Source: Bombella mellum
GTDB lineage: Bacteria; Pseudomonadota; Alphaproteobacteria; Acetobacterales; Acetobacteraceae
Length of the DNA stretch: 64,000 bases
Direction of reading: 5' to 3'
Assembly (NCBI RefSeq): GCF_014048465.1
Contig: NZ_PDLY01000001.1
Span: 248,001-312,000, forward strand
Shown piece after piece: positions 1-7,887 of the stretch (its first letter is position 1; every line of letters starts with the position of its first letter). The notes under the pieces were generated by a model that saw nothing but the letters and a program-made list of their open reading frames with translations, was not told where the DNA came from and did not search any database. The position numbers were made by a program, and so were the translations under genes.

Positions 1-422
1 CGCAGCGGGCCTATTTCGGGCAGAAGGATGCGCAGCAATGTGCGGTCGTCCAGCGTTTCGTGCGGGACCTGAACATTCCGGTGGAAATCGTCACGATGCC
101 GACATGGCGGGAGGCGGACGGTCTGGCCGGGTCCAGCCGCAACAGCCGCCTGACGGAAGCGGAGCGGCACCGGGCACCGGTCCTGCATCAGGCCCTGTGT
201 CGTGCCCGTGATCTGGCACGGGCTGGCGAGCGCAGGCGTGTGGTGCTGGAAAAGGCCATGAGGGAGGTGCTGGCGCAGGCCGGGCTGACGGACATCGACT
301 ACGTCACCGTCGTGGACCCCGGAACCTTTCAGGCCAGGGATGTGGTCCCGGATGATGCGCTGGCCCTGCTGGCCGTGAGGCTGGGAGCCGTGCGTCTGAT
401 CGACAACCTGCCTCTGGGCTGA
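1..422 (+). CDS. panC: Pantothenate synthetase, C-terminal part (cut by window edge)
   Basis: Condenses pantoate and beta-alanine with ATP to make pantothenate, the last step of vitamin B5 synthesis in the cytoplasm. The open frame runs in from before the window, with the first full codon at base 3. It begins with the PanC segment YFGQKDAQQ, followed by the GLAGSSRNSRL segment that resembles the nucleotide-binding KMSKS-equivalent region of the family. The C-terminal domain then runs to the stop at 420-422. About half of the usual 280-residue protein is present. No downstream partner is coupled to it: 258 bases without a supported gene separate it from gldA. Confidence 0.93.
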   Translation, partial: QRAYFGQKDAQQCAVVQRFVRDLNIPVEIVTMPTWREADGLAGSSRNSRLTEAERHRAPVLHQALCRARDLARAGERRRVVLEKAMREVLAQAGLTDIDYVTVVDPGTFQARDVVPDDALALLAVRLGAVRLIDNLPLG

Positions 423-680
423 AAAGCACTGGAGCCGGATGCAGTAATCCGCATGAAGACGGTCTGTTTTACAGGTGAATTCTTTTCCGGGAAACAGGGC
501 TGTATTTGTCCTGTTACTGGAGGTGATGTAGTTCAGGACAGGCCGTCATCTTGACCCATGCATGACAATACATGCTGGCATGTCGGGAAATGCTCTGATG
601 GCTCTGGTCAAGTCACGGTCAAGGGCGTAGCGTGACGGGGTAATGAGCCATTTACAGAGGCTTGTAAGGAGATATCGAGC

Positions 681-1799
681 ATGGTTGCGAAGACCCCACG
701 CACTGTTTCTGCCCCCAAGAAATTCATCATCGGTACGGGCCTGTTGGCCCAGATGCATGACTATGTGAAGGATTTCGGCGACAACGCTTTCATCATCAGT
801 GATGAGTTCTTCGTGGAGCGTGTGCAGAAGGAATCCGTCGCAGGGCTGGAGAAGGCAGGGCTGAAGGGCACGGCCGAGAAATTCGGCCGTGAATGTACGG
901 ATGCCGAGATCAAGCGTCTTGGGGAGCTGGCCAAGAAGCACGGTGCCAATGTCATCGTGGGCATCGGTGGCGGCAAGACGCTGGATACCAGCAAGGCCGT
1001 GGCGCATTATTACAAGCTGCCGCTCATCCTTTATCCGACCATCGCCTCCACCGATGCCCCCTGCATTGCTCTGGCCGTCATCTACACGGAGAAGGGCGAG
1101 TTCGACCGCTATCTCTTCCTGCCGCAGAATCCTGATGTCGTGGTGGCGGACACGGGCGTGATCGCCGGGGCACCGGTCCGCTTTTTCGCCGCCGGTATCG
1201 GTGACGCCCTCTCCACCTATTTCGAGGCCCGTGCCTGCTACCGGTCCGATGGGGTGAACCTCTCCCGCAAGCGTCCGTCCCGCACGGGGCTTGGTCTGGC
1301 CCGCATGTGCTATGATCTGGTCTGTCAGAACGTCGATCTGGCCATGGATGCCGTCCGCAACAAGGTGCCGACCCGTGCGCTGGAAGAAATGGTCGAGGCG
1401 ACCATCTATCTCAGCGGTACCGGTGCCGAGACGGGCGGTCTGGCCGCAGCCCATGCCGTGCATAACGGCATGACGGTCATTGAGGACCTTCATCATGCCC
1501 AGCATGGCGAGAAGGTGGTCTTCGGCCTGATGACCCAGCTTGTGCTGGAGAATGCTCCGGAGGCGGAAATCGAGGAGGTGCTGCGTGTCGTCCGGGCAGC
1601 CGGCCTGCCGATGACCCTTAAGGAGCTGGGGGTCCGGGAATTCGTGGAAGCCGACTGGCGCAAGGTGGCGGAGATCGCCTGCGACAAGGATGACACGATG
1701 GGCAACCTGCCCTTCAAGGTCACGCCAGATGATGTCTACCATGCCATGGTGGCGGCCAACGCTCTGGGTGAGCGGTACCGTGCAGCCCATCAGGACTGA
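681..1799 (+). CDS. gldA: Glycerol dehydrogenase (NAD, zinc-dependent)
   Basis: Oxidises glycerol to dihydroxyacetone with NAD+ in the cytoplasm. The 372 residues match the usual length of iron/zinc alcohol dehydrogenase family GldA proteins. The N-terminal Rossmann-like domain carries the glycine-rich VGIGGGKTLDTSKA segment. The three expected metal ligands are in place as Asp175 (GIGDA), His258 (AAHAVHNGM) and His275 (HAQHGEK). The start ATG follows AAGGAG about 8 bases upstream. The gene stands alone and ends at a strong terminator at 1821-1849. Membrane-bound polyol dehydrogenases also oxidise glycerol in acetic acid bacteria, so this soluble enzyme may serve the cytoplasmic pool or run in reverse; that is inference. 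Confidence 0.94.
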   Translation: MVAKTPRTVSAPKKFIIGTGLLAQMHDYVKDFGDNAFIISDEFFVERVQKESVAGLEKAGLKGTAEKFGRECTDAEIKRLGELAKKHGANVIVGIGGGKTLDTSKAVAHYYKLPLILYPTIASTDAPCIALAVIYTEKGEFDRYLFLPQNPDVVVADTGVIAGAPVRFFAAGIGDALSTYFEARACYRSDGVNLSRKRPSRTGLGLARMCYDLVCQNVDLAMDAVRNKVPTRALEEMVEATIYLSGTGAETGGLAAAHAVHNGMTVIEDLHHAQHGEKVVFGLMTQLVLENAPEAEIEEVLRVVRAAGLPMTLKELGVREFVEADWRKVAEIACDKDDTMGNLPFKVTPDDVYHAMVAANALGERYRAAHQD

Positions 1800-1820
1800 G
1801 GCGGACTGACCGGAAAAGAG

Positions 1821-1849
1821 GCCCGGGGCTGCGGCTCCGGGCTTTTTTT
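1821..1849 (+). terminator. Rho-independent terminator after gldA
   Basis: A 9-bp stem (1821-1829 with 1834-1842, one G-T pair), a 4-base loop and seven T residues at 1843-1849 lie 21 bases after the gldA stop. Confidence 0.88.
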
Positions 1850-1910
1850 ATGTTTTCTTAATCATTAGAACGTGGAGGCAGTTCAGGCCGTTGCAGGAGA
1901 GTCGCAGGTC

Positions 1911-2873
1911 ATGCCCCACAAGGTTGCCGTCATCGTCAGGACGAAGAACCGCCCCCTGTTTCTGGCCCGTGCGCTGGAATGTCTGGAACGGCAGAGCTTT
2001 CAGGGGTTCCGGCTTTATGTCGTCAATGATGGCGGGGACCCTGATGAGGTCTTCCGGGTCCTGTCCATGTATGGCCCCCGTGAGGAGGACCGTGTCGTGC
2101 AGGTGGACCTTCCCCTTTCAGGCGGCAGGGCGCAGGCCATGAGCGTTGGCCTGGGGCTGGTGAAGGAAGACTACGTCCACATCCATGATGATGACGATAC
2201 GCTGGAGCCTGACTTCTATGCCCGCACGGTCGCCTATCTGGATGGTGACGGGGCGAAGACCTTTGCCGGGGTGACGACCAGCAGCTACGACATTGTCGAG
2301 CACATGAAGGACGGGGCCATCGTCTTTGACAGACGGTTTGACACGTTCGGCCGGAAGGAAGGGTCGATCATGGATTACGGCCAGTTTCTGGCCCATGTCT
2401 CCCTGCTTGCGCCGATAGCTACCCTGTTCCGTCGTTCAGCCATTGCCGGGTCCAACGGGGTGGATACGACCCTGCCCTATGTCGAGGACCAGGATTTTTT
2501 CCAGCGGCTTATGATGGCGGGGGAAGTGGGGATCATTCCGGATTTTCTGGCCAACTATCATCAGAGACCGCTGGTGACCGGTGGCCCGGAGGACAAGAGC
2601 GAGGCCGAGTTCGATTACGACGCCATCGTGGCCTACACGAATAACGTCCTGCGGGAGGCGATCCGGGGCAGGGGGAAGATGCGGGACTTCCAGGCGGCCT
2701 TCATTCACGGGGCCAGGCAGGGGCACAGCCAGACGGCCCCCATCGCCCGGCAGGCGGCCCAGCTTCAGGAACAGTGCAGCCGCCTGACGCAGGAGGTTGG
2801 CGAGCTGCGGCAGGACCTTGGCCGCCTGTCCCGCTTCATGGTGCAGTTTGCCGACAGGCTGGAGAAACGCTGA
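1911..2873 (+). CDS. Family 2 glycosyltransferase
   Basis: Probable GT-A fold transferase that moves a sugar from a nucleotide donor to an unknown acceptor. The N-terminus (VAVIVRTKNRPLFLARAL) is the typical first strand and helix of GT2 enzymes. A DDDD cluster (HIHDDDDTLEP) near residue 90 serves as the metal and donor-binding DXD region. EDQDFFQR near residue 200 fits the catalytic-base ED motif. The C-terminal 60 residues are Gln-rich and likely coiled coil. I chose ATG 1911 over an upstream GTG at 1872 because AGGAGA lies 10 bases before it and homology starts there. No transmembrane segment is visible. No other glycan genes are adjacent, so the acceptor cannot be named. Confidence 0.82.
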   Translation: MPHKVAVIVRTKNRPLFLARALECLERQSFQGFRLYVVNDGGDPDEVFRVLSMYGPREEDRVVQVDLPLSGGRAQAMSVGLGLVKEDYVHIHDDDDTLEPDFYARTVAYLDGDGAKTFAGVTTSSYDIVEHMKDGAIVFDRRFDTFGRKEGSIMDYGQFLAHVSLLAPIATLFRRSAIAGSNGVDTTLPYVEDQDFFQRLMMAGEVGIIPDFLANYHQRPLVTGGPEDKSEAEFDYDAIVAYTNNVLREAIRGRGKMRDFQAAFIHGARQGHSQTAPIARQAAQLQEQCSRLTQEVGELRQDLGRLSRFMVQFADRLEKR

Positions 2874-2890
2874 GCCTTTCCTTCGGCCCC

Positions 2891-4393
2891 TTACCGGAGG
2901 ATGAACTCGCCCAGCAGTTCCTTGAGCTGCCGGGTGCGCTGGGCCATGTTGGACGTCGCTGCGGAGGTCTGTTCCACCATGGCGGCATTCTCCCGGGTGC
3001 CCTGATCGATGGTGACGACGGCCCCGTTCACGTCCCTGAGGGCGGAAGCCTGCTCCGACGTGGCCTTGGAGATCTCCGTGAGATGCGTGCCGATGTTGGC
3101 CACGCTGGAGATGATGGTGTCGATGGCCTCGCTGGCATCCTTCATGATGGCGGAGCCGGAGCTGACATGGGTCTGGGATGTGGTGATGAGGTCTTTCACC
3201 TCCTCCGACGCATCGCCGACCCGGTTGGCCAGCTTGCGGATTTCCTGCGCCAGAACACGGAAGCCGCTGCCCGCCTCACCCGCATGGGCGGCTTCCACGC
3301 CCGTGTTGAGGGCCAGAAGGTTGGTCTGCGTGGCGATGTTGGAGATGACGTTGGTGATCTTGTTGACGGCCTCGGCAGAGCGTTCGATCTCCTCCATGGC
3401 GGTGGTGGCACGGCGGATCATGGTGCCGAAACGCTCCGTGATGGTCTGGCACTCGGCCACGAACCGGGTGGCCTCACCGACACGGGATTCCGTGGAGGTG
3501 ACGGTGGCCGTGATCTGTTCCACGGCTGCGGCCGTCTTTTCGACGGAGGCCGCCTGCTTCTCGGTGCGCTGGGCGAGGTCCTGTGCGGCACTGTTGATCT
3601 CGTCCGCCGTGTTGTCGATACTTTCCGTCGCCTCGCTGATGGCGTGCAGCGTCTGGCACAGGGAGGAAATGGCGTGGTTCAGGTTGTCCCGCATGGGGAG
3701 ATAGGTGGTGGGGAAGTCCCCCTCGACGGTATGGGACAGGTCCTTGCCGGCGAGGGCATCAATGATGCGGCCAAAGCGTTCCGTGACGAACTGGCGTTCC
3801 TTCTCGATGGCCTCGTCCAGCTTGGCCATTTCCTCCTTGTTGAGCTTCTTGGCCTCATCAATGTAGATGGAAATGGTAAGGTCCATGTCCAGGAACACGG
3901 CTTTGCAGAGGCTGGCAAGGGATTCCGTGAGTTTGGAGAAGGACATCCTGGGGGGCATGAGCGGCATGGGAGGAGCCAGCTGGGCCGTGACGTCATGGAT
4001 GATGGAGGCCAGCAGCAGGGCGTAGCCGCTGATGTACCAGCGGGGTTCCAGCCCGATCATGGCGTGCGTCCGGCCGATGCGGCGCACGGTATTGGCATAT
4101 TGCAGGCCGAAATTGGCGGAGGAGATGCTCTTCCAGTAGCCAAGCTGGGCATTCTTGGCCTGCTGTATGTGGGCCTCCGAGGAGAAGAAGGCCTTTGTCC
4201 TGGGTTCCCGGCGGACGGTGTCGTAAAAGGCGTCTAGTGCCTTGGGCAGGGCCCTGTTGACGTAGGCTTCGATACGGCGGATGGCCAGACAGTCATGCTC
4301 TTCCAGCTGGAGGAAGTGCAGCCGTGATTTCAGGTCGTCAATGTCCTCAAGGGTTTCCCCCGGGTTTTTTATGATGGCTGAAAATTTGGACAT
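2891..4393 (-). CDS. Globin-coupled methyl-accepting chemotaxis protein (HemAT-like aerotaxis sensor)
   Basis: Soluble oxygen or redox chemoreceptor. Residues 1 to about 165 form a protoglobin sensor domain; the RIGRTHAMIGLEPRWY segment contains the expected proximal haem ligand His110. A HAMP-like linker follows around residues 210-255 (AGKDLSHTVEGDFP). The C-terminal half is an MCP signalling domain with the hairpin-tip region FRVLAQEIRKLANRVGDA. There is no signal peptide or membrane segment, matching HemAT-type cytoplasmic receptors. The ATG is preceded by GAGG. Its stop is 17 bases from the convergent glycosyltransferase gene. No che or flagellar genes are in the window, so its kinase partner is elsewhere. 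Ligand specificity (O2, CO or NO) cannot be read from sequence. Confidence 0.93.
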   Translation of the reverse strand: MSKFSAIIKNPGETLEDIDDLKSRLHFLQLEEHDCLAIRRIEAYVNRALPKALDAFYDTVRREPRTKAFFSSEAHIQQAKNAQLGYWKSISSANFGLQYANTVRRIGRTHAMIGLEPRWYISGYALLLASIIHDVTAQLAPPMPLMPPRMSFSKLTESLASLCKAVFLDMDLTISIYIDEAKKLNKEEMAKLDEAIEKERQFVTERFGRIIDALAGKDLSHTVEGDFPTTYLPMRDNLNHAISSLCQTLHAISEATESIDNTADEINSAAQDLAQRTEKQAASVEKTAAAVEQITATVTSTESRVGEATRFVAECQTITERFGTMIRRATTAMEEIERSAEAVNKITNVISNIATQTNLLALNTGVEAAHAGEAGSGFRVLAQEIRKLANRVGDASEEVKDLITTSQTHVSSGSAIMKDASEAIDTIISSVANIGTHLTEISKATSEQASALRDVNGAVVTIDQGTRENAAMVEQTSAATSNMAQRTRQLKELLGEFILR

Positions 4394-4606
4394 GGTGGCC
4401 TCGCAAAGTCTTTACATCATGCGATGGGATACGGGGAACTGAAGTGTCTTGAAAAGTCTTGTGGCCATTTTGATGTTTATGAAGCATTGCATTTAGCCAA
4501 ACTTTAACATGAAAAGAAATCCATTCCTGATTTTTTAAGTATTTATCAAGGACATGTTGACCATTTACATGTCGTGTTCATCGAGAGTCTCCGGCAGGAG
4601 GAAGCT

Positions 4607-4711
4607 ATGGACGGGCATGGGCCTCTTTATCTGCCGCGTAACCTTTCAGGACGGACCTGCAATGGCGGAACGGACGGAGATGTTGTATCATGTTACGATT
4701 TTGTAACGTGA
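4607..4711 (+). CDS. Possible small protein, 34 residues
   Basis: ATG at 4607 sits 5 bases after a perfect AGGAGG at 4596-4601, which is the main reason to list it. The frame encodes 34 residues starting MDGHGPLYLPRNLSG and contains two Cys. It resembles nothing I recognise and has no membrane segment. It may be a translated leader or chance. Its last codons overlap the inverted repeat at 4689-4710. Confidence 0.22.
   Translation: MDGHGPLYLPRNLSGRTCNGGTDGDVVSCYDFVT
4689..4710. repeat. Inverted repeat, 8-bp arms
   Basis: CATGTTAC and GTAACGTG flank a 6-base spacer, pairing over 8 positions with one G-T. There is no T-run, so it may be an operator or RNA stem rather than a terminator. Confidence 0.4.
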
Positions 4712-4873
4712 CCTCATCTTCCGGTGAGCATCCTTAATTTTTCCAGCATTCGGAAGGAAAAACAGCCTGTTATTCGGCCGTGCCGAGGCCTAGGGGTGAG
4801 GGCGGGGGGGATGTGCGGCGCAGTGTATTTTGATAGGATATAGCTTGGCACATTTTTCATCCAGGAGGACGCC

Positions 4874-5389
4874 ATGGCCACAACCGCCAAAATCAGTATT
4901 ACTCTTGACCGTTCCAAGATGCTGAATTTCAACTCATCCATGTATGGGCCTGAGTTCCTCGAGCGTATCTTGGAGGCTGTCCAGAAGGTGGCTCCTGAAT
5001 CCTATCAGGTCCAGGCCAACTTCGGGTCCGACATCGCCACGGTGGAGGTCACCACGACGGAGGACGTGGAGGAATTCCCGGACATCTCGCAGGTCTATGC
5101 CGCCATCCGGAAGACCTATGAGGACTGGAACCACGCCGTCCGCCAGATTGATGAGGAGAAGCTGGCCGATCTTCCGTTCGCCAAGAATCAGCAGCTGATG
5201 AAGACGGAAGAACATCGTGGCGAGGGTGAGCCGTCCGACCGCTTCCTCGTCATCGACGTCCATTATGACGATGAAGGCTTTGTCGTCTACGAGATCGAAA
5301 AGCTGGATCATGAAGGCAGGCCGCTCCCTGAGACCCGGGAGGCCGTGTCCCTCGAATATCTGGAAGAAATTTTCACGGAAGTTAAGTGA
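4874..5389 (+). CDS. Uncharacterised protein, 171 residues
   Basis: I do not recognise this family. The protein is soluble and acidic, with no signal peptide or membrane segment and many Glu and Asp residues in the second half. The frame is supported by a strong ribosome site (AGGAGG ending 6 bases before the ATG), high third-position GC like neighbouring genes, and no overlap with another plausible frame. The N-terminal segment (KISITLDRSKMLNFNSSMYG) looks like a beta strand and loop. The C-terminal part (FLVIDVHYDDEGFVVYEIE) predicts two beta strands. A strong hairpin follows 7 bases after the stop, and the antiporter gene begins 79 bases downstream on the same strand. Confidence 0.75.
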   Translation: MATTAKISITLDRSKMLNFNSSMYGPEFLERILEAVQKVAPESYQVQANFGSDIATVEVTTTEDVEEFPDISQVYAAIRKTYEDWNHAVRQIDEEKLADLPFAKNQQLMKTEEHRGEGEPSDRFLVIDVHYDDEGFVVYEIEKLDHEGRPLPETREAVSLEYLEEIFTEVK

Positions 5390-5395
5390 GGCAGC

Positions 5396-5436
5396 GGGGG
5401 AGCCTCACGGTCCGCCGCCGCCGGTGAGGCTCCCCC
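5396..5436 (+). terminator. Strong intergenic hairpin without a T-tract
   Basis: A perfect 13-bp GC-rich stem (5396-5408 with 5424-5436) encloses a 15-base loop, 7 bases after the 171-residue gene. No U-run follows, so it may be an mRNA stabiliser or partial terminator between that gene and the antiporter gene. Confidence 0.55.
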
Positions 5437-5468
5437 ATGATTTGGCCTAGGGAGGAAAGGTCACTGAC

Positions 5469-6698
5469 ATGTTGCGGTTTTTGTCTCATGAATTGTCGCA
5501 GCTTTTTGCCCAGGCCCCGGAGCTGGCCTTTTTCCTCTCCATAGGCTTCGGATTCTGGGTCGGGCGCATCAGGATCGGTGCGTTCCAGCTGGGTGGTGTT
5601 GCCGGTTCGCTGCTGGTGGCGGTGCTGCTGAGCCAGTTTGGCGTGCATGTCGGCTCCATTCTCAAGGACGTCCTGTTCGTCCTGTTCATCTATGCCGTGG
5701 GCTATGAGAGTGGCCCCGGCTTTTTTCGCTCCCTGGGGCGGCAGTCCCTGCGGGAGATCGCACTGGCGGTCATCATGGCTGTCAGTGCGTTCGTGACAGT
5801 GGTCGGGGTGGGATGGGGTTTCCATCTGGACAAGGGGACGGTGGCCGGTCTGGCGGCAGGGGGACTTACACAGTCCGCCATCATCGGCACGGCCTGTTCC
5901 GCTCTGGAGAAACTGGGCCTGCCCGTGGCACAGGTGCAGCAGATGCAGGCGGATGTCGCCGTCGGCTATGCCGTGACCTACATCTTCGGGACTATCGGGA
6001 CCATCATTTTCTGCACCGACATCCTGCCGCTCTTCATGCGCCGCAAGATGCGGGATGACGCCGTGGCGGCCGATGAGGCCGCACCCGGAGAGAGCACGGA
6101 GGGAGAGGTCTCATCAGCCCTGTCGGGTGATCCCTCCCCGCAGGTGGTCGTCCCCGTGGTGACGGACCTTGTCTACAATATGCTGGGCGTGGCGTCGGGG
6201 CTGCTGGTCGGTCTCGTGGCCGTCCAGCTGGGGGGTGTGTCCGTGACACTTGGCAGTGGCGGAGGAGCGTTGCTTTCCGGCCTGCTGTTTGGCTGGTGGC
6301 ACGGGCGGCATCCCGGTTATGGGGACATGCCTTCATCCGTCTGTGCTCTCTGGGGCAATTTCGGTCTGGCTGGGTTCGTGGTCGTGATGGGCCTGCAGAC
6401 GGGCGGGAAGGTCGTGTCCGCCATCGCCCAGCATGGTCTGGCCCTTCTGCTGCTCGGCGTGGTGGTCACTCTCGTGCCGCTGGTGGTGACGACCCTTGCC
6501 GGACGGTTCCTGCTGGGCTATCGCAATGTTGCTCTTTTTGCCGGAGCCTTGGCGGGTACCCGCAGTGCCAATCCGGCACTTGGTGAGATTCTGGCCAAGG
6601 CTGGCAACAGCAGCCCCACCATTCCCTTCGCCATCACCTATGCTGTGGCCAACGTGCTGTTGACCTTGCTGGGGCCGCTTATCGTGGCGTTTGTGTAA
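5469..6698 (+). CDS. AspT-type aspartate:alanine antiporter-like transporter, short form
   Basis: Probable inner-membrane exchanger of the AspT/YidE (AAEx) family. The 409 residues give about ten hydrophobic segments in two repeated halves. The first half carries AAGGLTQSAIIGTA and the second FAGALAGTRSANPALGEI, the paired helix-loop motifs of this family. Classical AspT proteins are about 540 residues with two RCK_C domains in the central cytoplasmic loop. Here the loop (about residues 190-225) is short and hydrophilic, so that regulatory region is missing. The ATG follows GAGGAAAGG. The asparaginase gene begins 15 bases after its stop, suggesting co-transcription and a role in moving aspartate. 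Substrate is inferred from family and neighbour only. Confidence 0.8.
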   Translation: MLRFLSHELSQLFAQAPELAFFLSIGFGFWVGRIRIGAFQLGGVAGSLLVAVLLSQFGVHVGSILKDVLFVLFIYAVGYESGPGFFRSLGRQSLREIALAVIMAVSAFVTVVGVGWGFHLDKGTVAGLAAGGLTQSAIIGTACSALEKLGLPVAQVQQMQADVAVGYAVTYIFGTIGTIIFCTDILPLFMRRKMRDDAVAADEAAPGESTEGEVSSALSGDPSPQVVVPVVTDLVYNMLGVASGLLVGLVAVQLGGVSVTLGSGGGALLSGLLFGWWHGRHPGYGDMPSSVCALWGNFGLAGFVVVMGLQTGGKVVSAIAQHGLALLLLGVVVTLVPLVVTTLAGRFLLGYRNVALFAGALAGTRSANPALGEILAKAGNSSPTIPFAITYAVANVLLTLLGPLIVAFV

Positions 6699-6713
6699 GA
6701 AAAGGTTTCATTC

Positions 6714-7850
6714 ATGACCATCCGAGACACCCTGAACAGTCTGAAGTCCCATGCGGGGGCGCAGCGTTGCCTGAGGACGGCCTGGTCCGCCCTCCGGGTG
6801 CTGCCGCTGGGGGCCGGGCTGATGACGGTTCAGCCGGCCTCGGCTGGTGAAGGGCAGGCAGCGGCGGGTCTGCCCCGCGTGCTCGTCCTTGCCACGGGTG
6901 GAACCATTGCGGGGAAGGCCGACCCACGCTCTGCCATCGGGTATGATGCGGGGTCTGCCACGGGGCAGCAGCTTGTGGAGGCCGTGCCCGGGGTGGACAG
7001 GCTGGCCCATCTTCAGGTGGAGCAGATTTCCAACATTCCATCCCAGGACATGAACCATAAGGTATGGTTCCGTCTGGTGGAACGGATCAACACGGCCTTT
7101 GCCCGTCACGAGGCTGATGCGGTGGTCATCACGCATGGTACGGACACGATGGAAGAAACGGCCTTTTTCCTCGACACCGTTCTGCATCATGAGCAGCCCG
7201 TGATCCTGACGGGGTCCATGCGGCCCGGTTCGGCCATCAGTGCGGATGGCCCCGCCAACCTCTATGAGGCCGTCAAGGTGGCGGCAAGCCCGCAGGCCAG
7301 GGGGCGTGGCGTGCTGGTGGTGCTGAACGACACCATCCATGCCGCCCACTGGGTCAGCAAGGCGGACAGCACGGCCCTCCAGACATTCGTGTCCCGCAAT
7401 GCGGGACCTGTCGGGATCGTGGATCCGGCCGCCGTACGTTTCTACGGCCCGGCCCGTGTCCGCCTTGCCCTGCCGCTGCCTGCCGGTGAGCAGCTTCCGG
7501 CCGTGGACGTGATCTATGCCCATGCGGACATGGATGGCCGCCAGATCGATGAGTCCGTCCGGGCTGGCGTGAAGGGGCTTGTCATCGCCGGCATGGGTGA
7601 TGGCAACGTTTCGGCTCCTGCCATGCAGGCCCTGGACAGGGCCGTGAAAGCGGGTCTGGTGATCGTGCGGTCCAGCCATGTCGGAGACGGCTTCGTGAAC
7701 CGCAACGTGGAAGTGGATGATGACGCCCATCACTTCGTGGCGTCCTATGACCTGAACCCGCAGAAGGCCCGTCTGCTGCTCCAGATTCTTCTGGCCGGTG
7801 GCGTGCAGGATGTGGCGGCCGTGCAGCAGGCCTTCGCCTTCGGGTACTGA
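6714..7850 (+). CDS. ansB: Exported (type II) L-asparaginase
   Basis: Hydrolyses asparagine to aspartate and ammonia. Both catalytic threonine motifs of the asparaginase/glutaminase family are present: LATGGTIAG near residue 60 and HGTDTMEETA near residue 140. SMRPGSAISADGP is also typical. An N-terminal hydrophobic stretch (LRVLPLGAGLMTVQPASA) ending at an A-x-A site predicts Sec export, as in type II periplasmic enzymes. The 378-residue length fits after removal of about 45 residues. It follows the AspT-like gene by 15 bases and precedes the SMP-30 gene by 37, so the three are probably one transcript. Glutaminase side activity cannot be judged. Confidence 0.92.
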   Translation: MTIRDTLNSLKSHAGAQRCLRTAWSALRVLPLGAGLMTVQPASAGEGQAAAGLPRVLVLATGGTIAGKADPRSAIGYDAGSATGQQLVEAVPGVDRLAHLQVEQISNIPSQDMNHKVWFRLVERINTAFARHEADAVVITHGTDTMEETAFFLDTVLHHEQPVILTGSMRPGSAISADGPANLYEAVKVAASPQARGRGVLVVLNDTIHAAHWVSKADSTALQTFVSRNAGPVGIVDPAAVRFYGPARVRLALPLPAGEQLPAVDVIYAHADMDGRQIDESVRAGVKGLVIAGMGDGNVSAPAMQALDRAVKAGLVIVRSSHVGDGFVNRNVEVDDDAHHFVASYDLNPQKARLLLQILLAGGVQDVAAVQQAFAFGY

Positions 7851-7887
7851 CCGTGATGTCATGGCAGGGTGAAGGAAGGAGCGGGTC

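Larger units (their letters stand above)
4394..4873. other. 480-base divergent intergenic region
   Basis: Lies between the chemoreceptor (minus) and the 171-residue gene (plus), so it should carry both promoters. It is more AT-rich than its surroundings, especially at 4470-4560. It contains a possible small ORF at 4607-4711 and an inverted repeat at 4689-4710, listed separately. I see no convincing sigma-70 hexamer pair. Confidence 0.5.

Noticed and set aside
2774-4237. A 487-codon plus-strand frame
   Set aside because: Antisense to the globin-coupled chemoreceptor, which is well supported; the Gly/Asp-rich product has no family.
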